This document shows, piece after piece, positions 48,116-55,376 of a stretch of DNA of 64,000 bases (positions are counted from its first letter, which is position 1; each line of letters begins with the position of its first letter). The position numbers and the translations under genes are program-made. The notes under the pieces are model-generated. The model was not told where the DNA came from and searched no databases. It saw nothing but the letters and a program-made list of their open reading frames with translations. This stretch comes from Paraburkholderia eburnea (GTDB lineage Bacteria; Pseudomonadota; Gammaproteobacteria; Burkholderiales; Burkholderiaceae), in the NCBI RefSeq assembly GCF_002917095.1, contig NZ_PQGA01000001.1:682001-746000 (forward strand), written 5' to 3'.

Positions 48116-48499
48116 TCACTCGATCGCGCAACGCGTCGCCTGCCACGCAACCAGACGCCAGTGGCCATCCTCCTGGGTCTGGATCGCCGTGTAGGCAATG
48201 GGATAGAGCAGCGCGCCGTTGTTCGCTTCCATTTCGATCAGCGCGCGGCCCGAGATCAGGCAGGTCTCGCGGCCGACGGGCAACACGTCCTGCGACTGGA
48301 TCTCGATCTGGCGATAACGGCGGCGGCCCGCCGTGATCGCATCGATGAACTGCTGCTTGGTCTCGCGCTTGCCGTTCGTGTGCACGAACGTCGCGCTATC
48401 CGAAAGAAGCTGCTCCAGCGACGAACCGTCACCGTCCACCATCGCGCGGAACCGCTCGCGCTCCAGCCCGCGAATCGCATCGATTACTTTTGCCGCCAT
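48116..48499 (-). CDS. NTF2-like (DUF4440) protein
   Basis: 127 residues with the cone-shaped NTF2/SnoaL fold typical of DUF4440: ERERFRAMVDGDGSSLEQLL at the N-terminal helix, then FVHTNGKRETKQQFIDAI and the terminal HWRLVAWQATR strand. Members range from ketosteroid isomerase-like enzymes to binding domains; no catalytic Asp pair is evident. It is monocistronic and lies between leuA and rpoH in the opposite direction. Confidence 0.85.
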   Translation of the reverse strand: MAAKVIDAIRGLERERFRAMVDGDGSSLEQLLSDSATFVHTNGKRETKQQFIDAITAGRRRYRQIEIQSQDVLPVGRETCLISGRALIEMEANNGALLYPIAYTAIQTQEDGHWRLVAWQATRCAIE

Positions 48500-49109
48500 T
48501 GCTCAAGCCCCTTTTGCACGCGAGTGAGCATCATTGCGCCGACTCGCACTGAAGATTTAGCGCACGCGCATCGCTGAAATCTATACCAGGATTTCGCGCA
48601 AGGATACTTGCGATCAAAGCGAGCGCCCCCATATGAGTACGCAAGCGCACACGCGCACAACGAAAGCGCGCCGGTATGTCGCAGGGCCGCACTTTCAGAC
48701 CGTTCCGATGTCTATTGAATGCGTCTTCGGATAAAAAATCGGGCCTGATTTAAAGGCCGGATTTAAGTCCCGATTAAGACCGCATTGCTACGATAAGAAT
48801 CGTGGCAACCATCACTTCGAAGCCCCGTTATTCCAGCCCTTTTTCTTCATCGCTTCCCTGCTGGAAGCGGTCTTGTTCTAGAGTCTTTCTTCGGCTCGCC
48901 GGTGTGGGCGGGCCAGTCCGGGTCGCAAGCCCCGCCCAGCTTGCCTGCCAGCATTTACGTCGAAATCTATTGAAACAAATTTTCGATAGGACAGGCGGAA
49001 CCATGAAGCCCCTACAGACTCCAAGTATTAGCACTCGCTGTTTCAGAGTGCTAACATCCACCGTGGAGTCGCAGTCTGACTTTTGCAAGATTCCTGAGGA
49101 GTTCGCTAC
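48500..49109 (+). other. rpoH upstream region
   Basis: 610 bases without a gene I can support. The left part is AT-richer (48700-48800) with repeated GATTTAA/GATTAAG words. The right part holds the CIRCE operator at 49028-49054 and the ribosome-binding site GAGGAG before the GTG at 49110. A 103-codon plus-strand frame (48802-49113) overlaps the operator and is probably chance. Confidence 0.5.
49028..49054 (+). promoter_or_regulatory. CIRCE operator (HrcA site) upstream of rpoH
   Basis: TTAGCACTC (49028-49036), nine bases, GAGTGCTAA (49046-49054): an exact match to the CIRCE consensus with perfect arms. HrcA repressor binds such sites, usually before groESL. Here it lies 55 bases before the rpoH start codon, so HrcA would repress sigma-32 synthesis, linking the two heat-shock systems. 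Confidence 0.93.
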
Positions 49110-50051
49110 GTGAGCAACGCAATGACCATGACCCTTCCGAATATGCTTAGCCCGTCGTCGGCCAAGGCCGGGGGTTCGGGTGTACTGGCGCTCGCGAACG
49201 CTTCCATGCTGCCCGGCCAACTGGGCAACATCGACGCCTACATTCAGGCCGTGAACCGGATCCCGATGTTGACGCCGCAAGAGGAGCGCCAGTTCGCGAC
49301 CGAGTTCCGCGAGCAAAACAATCTTGAAGGCGCGCGCCGCCTGGTGCTGTCGCACCTGCGTCTCGTCGTCTCGATTGCGCGCAATTATCTGGGCTACGGC
49401 CTGCCGCACGCCGACCTGATCCAGGAAGGCAACATTGGCCTGATGAAGGCCGTGAAGCGCTTCGACCCGGAGCAGAACGTACGTCTGGTGTCGTACGCCA
49501 TGCACTGGATCAAGGCCGAAATCCATGAATACATCCTGCGCAACTGGCGCATGGTGAAGGTCGCGACGACCAAGGCGCAACGCAAGCTGTTCTTCAACCT
49601 GCGCAGCCACAAGCAGGGCCTGCAGTCGTTCACGCCGGAAGAGATCGAAGGCCTCGCGCAGGAACTGAACGTCAAGCGCGAAGAAGTCGTCGAGATGGAA
49701 ACGCGTCTGTCGGGTGCCGACATCGCGCTCGAAAGCCAGAATGACGACGGCGAAGAATCGTTCGCGCCGATCGCCTGGCTGGCCGACTCGCATAACGAGC
49801 CGAGCGCCGTGCTGGCCGCCCGTTCGCGCGACCGTCTGCAGTCCGACGGCATCGCCAGTGCGCTTGAAGCGCTCGACGCGCGCAGCCGCCGCATCATCGA
49901 GGCACGCTGGCTGAACGTCGAGGACGACGGATCGGGCGGCTCGACGCTGCATGACCTGGCCGACGAATTCGGCGTGTCCGCCGAGCGCATCCGTCAGATC
50001 GAAGCAAGCGCGATGAAGAAGATGCGCACCGCGCTGGCCGAGTATGCCTGA
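49110..50051 (+). CDS. rpoH: RNA polymerase sigma-32 (heat shock) factor
   Basis: Directs RNA polymerase to chaperone and protease genes. 313 residues: sigma region 2 has the -10-binding helix (SYAMHWIKAEIHEYILRN); the RpoH box region is QRKLFFNLRSHKQGLQ; region 4 ends in DEFGVSAERIRQIEASAMKK. GTG start at 49110 with GAGGAG upstream. A CIRCE element sits in the promoter region and a strong terminator follows the gene, so it is monocistronic. Confidence 0.97.
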   Translation: MSNAMTMTLPNMLSPSSAKAGGSGVLALANASMLPGQLGNIDAYIQAVNRIPMLTPQEERQFATEFREQNNLEGARRLVLSHLRLVVSIARNYLGYGLPHADLIQEGNIGLMKAVKRFDPEQNVRLVSYAMHWIKAEIHEYILRNWRMVKVATTKAQRKLFFNLRSHKQGLQSFTPEEIEGLAQELNVKREEVVEMETRLSGADIALESQNDDGEESFAPIAWLADSHNEPSAVLAARSRDRLQSDGIASALEALDARSRRIIEARWLNVEDDGSGGSTLHDLADEFGVSAERIRQIEASAMKKMRTALAEYA

Positions 50052-50386
50052 CGCACCTCTGATGCATTGACGGTCTGATCCGTCACGGCAAAGCCCCGCT
50101 CCCACCGAGCGGGGCTTTTTCTTTGGTGCGCGCTTCACGACCCTCCGCGCACAATTTCGCACCGCAGATTTCCGTTCCCTCATAAGATATTTTCACGACG
50201 ATGGCGCCCCGATCAGGCAAAGGCGCCACGCTTCCTGACATTCGACCGGTCAATCTGACCTATAACATTAAGGTCGCGATGCTTTAGTAGTGCCAAGTCA
50301 TAAAAAGGAGAGCCGGGCAAGCGCAATCGGAATCATCCCGATGCGCGGCTCCGCAAACAGGACACAGCAAGGAGCCATCCGTCGCC
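50052..50386 (+). other. rpoH-cydP intergenic region with cyd promoter candidates
   Basis: 335 bases. After the rpoH terminator there is a perfect inverted repeat GGTCA-ATC-TGACC (50248-50260) immediately followed by a -10-like TATAAC (50261-50266). I find no TTGAT-N4-ATCAA (FNR/ANR) box. The repeat position suggests an operator for the cyd genes. Confidence 0.4.
50091..50118 (+). terminator. Intrinsic terminator after rpoH
   Basis: AAGCCCCGCTC (50091-50101), CCACC loop, GAGCGGGGCTT (50107-50117) and further T. Confidence 0.94.
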
Positions 50387-50674
50387 ATGCTTTCCACCTC
50401 CGGCCAGTCTCGACGCGCTCGCGCCCTGCCCGGCGCGCGCATCCTCCGGTGGGCGCGCGGCCCGACTTTCGCCCGCGACATCGCACTTGTCCTCGCCTTC
50501 AAACTCCTGCTGCTGGTGGCGCTGAAATACGCGTTCTTCAATCACCCGCAAGCCGAAAACATGACCATGCGGCCCGCCGACGTCGCACAGGCAATCCTGT
50601 CCGTGCCTGCTGCTACAGCGACGACAACCGCAACCGCGCCGAACGTGGAACAAGGGGACCGCCATGCCCATTAG
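50387..50674 (+). CDS. cydP: Small subunit-like protein of cytochrome bd, CydP
   Basis: 95 residues with one membrane helix in the middle (RDIALVLAFKLLLLVALKYAFF, split here only by description) followed by the conserved NHPQAENMTMRPADVAQAIL segment of the CydP family. It overlaps the start of cydA by 11 bases. In betaproteobacteria this small protein takes the place next to cydAB where enterobacteria have cydX after cydB; a stabilising subunit role is inferred. Confidence 0.85.
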   Translation: MLSTSGQSRRARALPGARILRWARGPTFARDIALVLAFKLLLLVALKYAFFNHPQAENMTMRPADVAQAILSVPAATATTTATAPNVEQGDRHAH

Positions 50675-52250
50675 CGAAACCGTCGATCTCTCGCGCCTGC
50701 AATTCGGCGTCACCGCGCTCTACCACTTCCTGTTCGTGCCGCTCACGCTCGGGCTCTCGTGGCTGCTCGTCATCATGGAGTCGGTCTACGTGATGACCGG
50801 CAAACAGATCTACAAGGACATGACGCAGTTCTGGGGCAAGCTCTTCGCGATCAACTTCGTGATGGGCGTCACCACGGGCCTCACGATGGAGTTCCAGTTC
50901 GGCACCAACTGGTCTTACTACTCGCATTACGTGGGCGACATCTTCGGGGTGCCGCTCGCCGTGGAAGGGCTGGCCGCGTTCTTCCTCGAATCGACCTTCG
51001 TGGGCCTGTTTTTCTTCGGCTGGAACCGCATGACGAAGGGCGGCCATCTGATCACGACGTTCTTCGTCGCGCTCGGCTCGAATCTGTCGGCGCTGTGGAT
51101 TCTGATCGCCAATGGCTGGATGCAGAACCCGGTGGGCGCGTCGTTCAACTACGAAACCATGCGCATGGAACTGACGAGCCTGTTCCAGGTGATCTTCAAT
51201 CCCGTCGCGCAGGTGAAGTTCGTACATACGGTATCGGCGGGTTATGTCACGGCGTCGATGTTCGTGCTCGGCATTTCATCGTGGTATCTGCTGCGCCGCC
51301 GCGACACCGAATTCGCGCTGCGCTCCTTCGCGATCGCCGCGGGTTTTGGCCTCGCGTCCACGCTCTGCGTGATCGTGCTCGGCGACGAATCGGGCTACCG
51401 CACAGGTGAAGTGCAGCAGATCAAGCTCGCCGCCATCGAGGCCGAATGGGACACCGCCCCCGCGCCCGCGCCGTTCACGCTGTTCGGCATCCCTAACCAG
51501 CAGGAAGAGCGCACCGACTACGCGATCCGTATTCCGTATCTCATGGGCATCATCGCGACGCGCTCGATCGACGAGCCGGTAATCGGCTTGCGCGATCTGA
51601 TGGGCCGCGCCGAAGTGCGCATCCAGAACGGCATGCTTGCCTATGCCGCGCTGCAAAAGATGAAGCGAGGCGATGCCGACAACGACACGCGCGCCGTCTT
51701 CGACGCGCATAAGGCCGATCTGGGCTACGGCCTGCTGGTGAAGCAGTTCGCACCCAATGTGGTCGACGCCACGCCCGCGCAGATCAAGGCGGCCGCCAGA
51801 CACTCGATCCCGCCCGTCGCGCCCGTGTTCTGGTCGTTTCGCGTGATGGTGGGTCTGGGCATGCTGTTCCTCGCGACCTTCGTGCTGGCGTTCTGGTTCT
51901 GCGCACAGCGCTCGCTGCTCAAGGCGAACCGCCGCTGGTTCCTCAACTGGGTGGTCTGGGCGATTCCGCTGCCGTGGCTCGCCGCCGAATTCGGCTGGGT
52001 CGTCGCCGAGCTGGGCCGCCAGCCGTGGACCATCGCCGAGGTGCTGCCCACGCATCTGTCGGCGTCGAGCCTCGCGCCCGGCGATGTCTGGCTTAGCCTC
52101 GCGGGTTTCGTGGTGTTCTACACGGCGCTCTTCGTCATCGAGATCACGCTGATGTTCAAGTACGCGCGCCTGGGGCCGTCCGCGCTGCATACGGGCCGCT
52201 ATTTCCACGAGCAGTCGGCCGCGGTGCCCAGCAGCAACCGCATCGCGTGA
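50664..52250 (+). CDS. cydA: Cytochrome bd ubiquinol oxidase subunit I
   Basis: Quinol-oxidising, heme-bearing subunit of the high-affinity bd oxidase. The N-terminal helix has the heme-ligand histidine in TALYHFLFVPLTLG; the Q-loop region follows helix 5; the GRQPW signature appears in AELGRQPWTIAEVL. 528 residues with a long Q-loop, like E. coli CydA. It overlaps cydP by 11 bases and is followed by cydB after 31 bases. Confidence 0.97.
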   Translation: MPISETVDLSRLQFGVTALYHFLFVPLTLGLSWLLVIMESVYVMTGKQIYKDMTQFWGKLFAINFVMGVTTGLTMEFQFGTNWSYYSHYVGDIFGVPLAVEGLAAFFLESTFVGLFFFGWNRMTKGGHLITTFFVALGSNLSALWILIANGWMQNPVGASFNYETMRMELTSLFQVIFNPVAQVKFVHTVSAGYVTASMFVLGISSWYLLRRRDTEFALRSFAIAAGFGLASTLCVIVLGDESGYRTGEVQQIKLAAIEAEWDTAPAPAPFTLFGIPNQQEERTDYAIRIPYLMGIIATRSIDEPVIGLRDLMGRAEVRIQNGMLAYAALQKMKRGDADNDTRAVFDAHKADLGYGLLVKQFAPNVVDATPAQIKAAARHSIPPVAPVFWSFRVMVGLGMLFLATFVLAFWFCAQRSLLKANRRWFLNWVVWAIPLPWLAAEFGWVVAELGRQPWTIAEVLPTHLSASSLAPGDVWLSLAGFVVFYTALFVIEITLMFKYARLGPSALHTGRYFHEQSAAVPSSNRIA

Positions 52251-52281
52251 CGCGCGCCAACGCCACACAAGGAACCACACC

Positions 52282-53418
52282 ATGGACTACGCAACGCTCA
52301 AAGTGATCTGGTGGGTGCTGATCGGCGTGCTTCTGATCGGCTTTTCGCTCACCGACGGCTTCGACATGGGCGCCGCCGTGCTGCTGCCCTTCATCGGCAA
52401 GACCGACGCCGAGCGCCGCATCGTCATCAACACGGTCGGCGCGACGTGGGAAGGCAATCAGGTCTGGCTCATCACGGCGGGCGGCGCGATGTTCGCCGCC
52501 TGGCCGCTAGTCTATGCGGCGTCGTTCTCGGGCTTTTACTTCGCGATGCTACTCGTGCTGTTCGCGCTGTTCTTCCGGCCCGTGGGCTTCGACTATCGCG
52601 GCAAGCGCGACAACCCAAAATGGCGCAGCGCGTGGGACTGGGCGCTCTTCATCGGCGGCTTCGTGCCCGCGCTCGTGTTCGGCGTGGCGTTCGGCAATCT
52701 GCTCCAGGGCGTGCCGTTCCAGTACGACAGCGACCTGCGCGTGACCTACTACGGCAGCTTCTGGGCGCTGCTCAATCCGTTCGCGCTGATCTGCGGCCTC
52801 GTGAGCCTCACGATGCTCACCGCGCACGGCGCGGCATTCGTGAAGATGAAGACCGATGGGGTCGTGGCCGCGCGCGCGTCGAAGGCGCTGCGCATCACGT
52901 CGGGCATCGCGGTGGTGCTGTTCATCGTGGCGGGCGCGCTGGTGGCGACGCTGATTGGCGGCTTTGCGATCACCAACCCCGCGCCCTACGACACCGTCGC
53001 CAATCCGCTGCTGAAAAGCGTCGAGCCGGGCACGGGACTCTGGATCAGCAACTACGTGCTCTATCCGTGGATGGGCATCGCGCCGATCGCGGGCATCGTG
53101 GGCGGCGTGATCGCATTCGCGGTGGCGGGGTCGCGGCTGGAGAAGACGGCGTTTCTCGCCACTTCACTGCTGATCGTCGGCGTGATCCTGACGGCGGGAT
53201 TTTCGATGTTTCCATTCATCATGCCGTCCTCGCTCGATCCGCGTTCGAGCCTGACCGTGTGGGACTCCACCTCCAGCAAGATGACACTCGAAATCATGCT
53301 GGTCGCCGTCATCATCTTCTTGCCGATCGTGCTCGCCTATACGACGTGGGCGTATCGGATCATGCGCGGCAAGGTGACGGTCGAAGCCGTCGAGGACAAG
53401 CGCAATTCGCTGTACTGA
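52282..53418 (+). CDS. cydB: Cytochrome bd ubiquinol oxidase subunit II
   Basis: Second integral membrane subunit, 378 residues with about eight to nine helices. It has the family start LIGVLLIGFSLTDGFDMGA and the conserved TVGATWEGNQVWLI. It is followed directly by a strong terminator; no cydX-type ORF lies between them, so the oxidase operon is cydP-cydA-cydB. Confidence 0.97.
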   Translation: MDYATLKVIWWVLIGVLLIGFSLTDGFDMGAAVLLPFIGKTDAERRIVINTVGATWEGNQVWLITAGGAMFAAWPLVYAASFSGFYFAMLLVLFALFFRPVGFDYRGKRDNPKWRSAWDWALFIGGFVPALVFGVAFGNLLQGVPFQYDSDLRVTYYGSFWALLNPFALICGLVSLTMLTAHGAAFVKMKTDGVVAARASKALRITSGIAVVLFIVAGALVATLIGGFAITNPAPYDTVANPLLKSVEPGTGLWISNYVLYPWMGIAPIAGIVGGVIAFAVAGSRLEKTAFLATSLLIVGVILTAGFSMFPFIMPSSLDPRSSLTVWDSTSSKMTLEIMLVAVIIFLPIVLAYTTWAYRIMRGKVTVEAVEDKRNSLY

Positions 53419-53441
53419 GCACGGCGGCGCAGCGCGGCAAT

Positions 53442-53470
53442 AAAAAAACCGGCGCGAGCGCCGGTTTTTT
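53442..53470. terminator. Bidirectional terminator between cydB and nagE
   Basis: A-run, CCGGCGC, GA/GC loop, GCGCCGG, T-run (53442-53470). It serves cydB on the plus strand and the nag operon on the minus strand. Confidence 0.93.
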
Positions 53471-53487
53471 CATGAGCAGGTGAGCGC

Positions 53488-55230
53488 TCAGGCCGATTGC
53501 AAGGAAAGCTCGTCGGCGTAACGTTGGGCCGCGTTGCCCACGACGATGTGCAGCGTATCGGTCGACACCCACACCACGTCCAGCGTGCCCAGGCGCGCAC
53601 GATCGACCGCCGACGGATCGCGCACGATCACGCGCAGACGCGTGGCCGCGATGGCGTCGAGCGAGACGACATTCGCCGTGCCGCCCAGCACCGACAGCCA
53701 GCGCGAAGGATCGGGATCGAGCGGACCGGCCTGGTTCGCCGTAGCCGTAGGCGCAGGCGCCGCGCTCGCAACAGCCGCAGCCGCGACCGGGGCTGCAGCC
53801 GCCGCAGCAGCCGGACGCCCACTGGCGATTTCACGACGGATTTCGTCGGCGATGATGTCCGCCTCCGGCCCGATGATGACCTGCACGCTTTCACCACCGC
53901 GCTTGAGCACGCCGCGCGCGCCGATCGCCTTGAGCGCAGGCTCCGACACATGCGCGGGGTCCACCACGTTCAGACGCAGGCGCGTCGTGCACGCATCGAC
54001 CACCTTGAGGTTGGCCGCGCCGCCGAGCGCATCGATATAACGCGCAGCACGCGTAGCCGGCGCGCCACCGGCCACCGCCACGCCCGACATCGACGAAGCG
54101 ATCTCGGTATCACCAGCCGAAGCCTCGCGGCCCGGCGTCGGCAGATTGAAGCGGCGGATGAAGAAGCGGAACAGCCCGTAGTACACGACCGCGTAGACCA
54201 CGCCGAGCGGAATCGCTTCCCAGCCATGCGTCGACAGCCCGTAGTTCAGGAAGTAGTCGATCGCGCCCGCCGAGAACGTGAAGCCGAGCTTGATGTTCAG
54301 CAGCGAGCAGATCGCCAGCGACAGCCCCGTCAGAACCGCGTGGATGCCGTAGAGCACCGGCGCGAGGAACATGAAGGTGAATTCGATCGGCTCGGTCACG
54401 CCCGTGAGGAACGAGGTGAGCGCCATCGACAGCAGCAGGCCGCCGACCATCGCACGCTTTTCCTTGGGCGCCTCGTGCAGCATCGCGAGACACGCCGCCG
54501 GCAGACCGAACATCATCACCGGGAAGAAGCCGGCCATGAAGCCGCCCGCCGTCGGGTCGCCCGCGAAGAAGCGGTGCAGGTCGCCCGTCACCGGCGCGCC
54601 GCCCGCCGGCGTAAAGGTGCCGAACACGAACCACACGAGCGAGTTGAGGATGTGATGCAGCCCCGTCACGAGCAGCAGACGGTTCAGCAGACCATAGACG
54701 AAGGTGCCGATCGCGCCCGCCGTGGTGAGCCAGTGGCCGGCCGAATCGATCACGGCCTGCACCGGTCCCCACGCGTAGCCGAATATCACGCCAAGCCCCA
54801 GACACACGAGCCCGGTAATGATCGGCACGAAGCGCTTGCCGCCGAAGAACGCCAGGAACTCGGGCAGCTTGATGTCCTTGAAGCGGTTGTACAGCATGCC
54901 CGCGACGACCCCGGCCACCACGCCCGACAGCACGCCCATGTTGAGCTTGTCGTTGATGTCCTTCATCACGGCGATTTCGACCAGATAGCCGAGTGCGCCC
55001 GCGAGCGCCGCCACGCCGTTATTGTCCTTCGCGAAACCCACGGCGATGCCGATCGCGAACAACAGCGGAAGATTGTCGAAGATCGCGCCGCCCGCGTCGG
55101 CGATGATCTTGATGTTGAGCATGTCGCTCTGGCCGAAGCGCAGCAGAATGCCCGCGACGGGCAGAACCGCGATCGGGAGCATCAGCGCGCGGCCGAGGCT
55201 CTGAATTTTAAGAAACGGATTGCCATCCAT
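53488..55230 (-). CDS. nagE: N-acetylglucosamine-specific PTS permease, EIICB-type
   Basis: Imports N-acetylglucosamine with phosphorylation at C6. 580 residues: EIIC membrane domain (about 1-370, opening FLKIQSLGRALMLPIAVLPV), then an EIIB domain with the phosphorylated cysteine in VVDACTTRLRLNV. After an Ala/Pro-rich linker a second EIIB-like domain follows in which that cysteine is missing (VSLDAIAATRLRVIVRD). The EIIA function is supplied by the fused protein upstream. It is the last gene of the leftward nag operon; a 10-bp hairpin lies just upstream. Confidence 0.93.
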   Translation of the reverse strand: MDGNPFLKIQSLGRALMLPIAVLPVAGILLRFGQSDMLNIKIIADAGGAIFDNLPLLFAIGIAVGFAKDNNGVAALAGALGYLVEIAVMKDINDKLNMGVLSGVVAGVVAGMLYNRFKDIKLPEFLAFFGGKRFVPIITGLVCLGLGVIFGYAWGPVQAVIDSAGHWLTTAGAIGTFVYGLLNRLLLVTGLHHILNSLVWFVFGTFTPAGGAPVTGDLHRFFAGDPTAGGFMAGFFPVMMFGLPAACLAMLHEAPKEKRAMVGGLLLSMALTSFLTGVTEPIEFTFMFLAPVLYGIHAVLTGLSLAICSLLNIKLGFTFSAGAIDYFLNYGLSTHGWEAIPLGVVYAVVYYGLFRFFIRRFNLPTPGREASAGDTEIASSMSGVAVAGGAPATRAARYIDALGGAANLKVVDACTTRLRLNVVDPAHVSEPALKAIGARGVLKRGGESVQVIIGPEADIIADEIRREIASGRPAAAAAAAPVAAAAVASAAPAPTATANQAGPLDPDPSRWLSVLGGTANVVSLDAIAATRLRVIVRDPSAVDRARLGTLDVVWVSTDTLHIVVGNAAQRYADELSLQSA

Positions 55231-55281
55231 TGAACTGCCTCCAGTCCCTGTCTCTTGCGTGACGTATTGAGGTGAGAGAAG

Positions 55282-55308
55282 CCGGCGCGCGATCGCTGCG
55301 CGCGCCGG
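55282..55308 (-). other. Intercistronic hairpin between nagF and nagE
   Basis: CCGGCGCGCG (55282-55291) pairs perfectly with CGCGCGCCGG (55299-55308) over a 7-base loop. No T-run follows on the minus strand. It may tune the ratio of the soluble PTS protein to the membrane permease by protecting the upstream message. Confidence 0.5.
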
Positions 55309-55376
55309 TGTGTTGACGACTTTTAATCAGGATATTTAGCGATCGGATTTGCCGATCAATGACGAAATGGCGCGAC

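Noticed and set aside
48802..49113. 103-codon plus-strand frame upstream of rpoH
   Set aside because: It runs through the CIRCE operator and the rpoH ribosome-binding site; composition is not protein-like.
50284..50541. 85-codon minus-strand frame over cydP
   Set aside because: cydP on the plus strand has a membrane helix and overlaps cydA in the typical way; the minus frame has no supported start.
53497..55233. 578-codon plus-strand frame opposite nagE
   Set aside because: Same type of antisense artefact; nagE shows EIIC and EIIB motifs.
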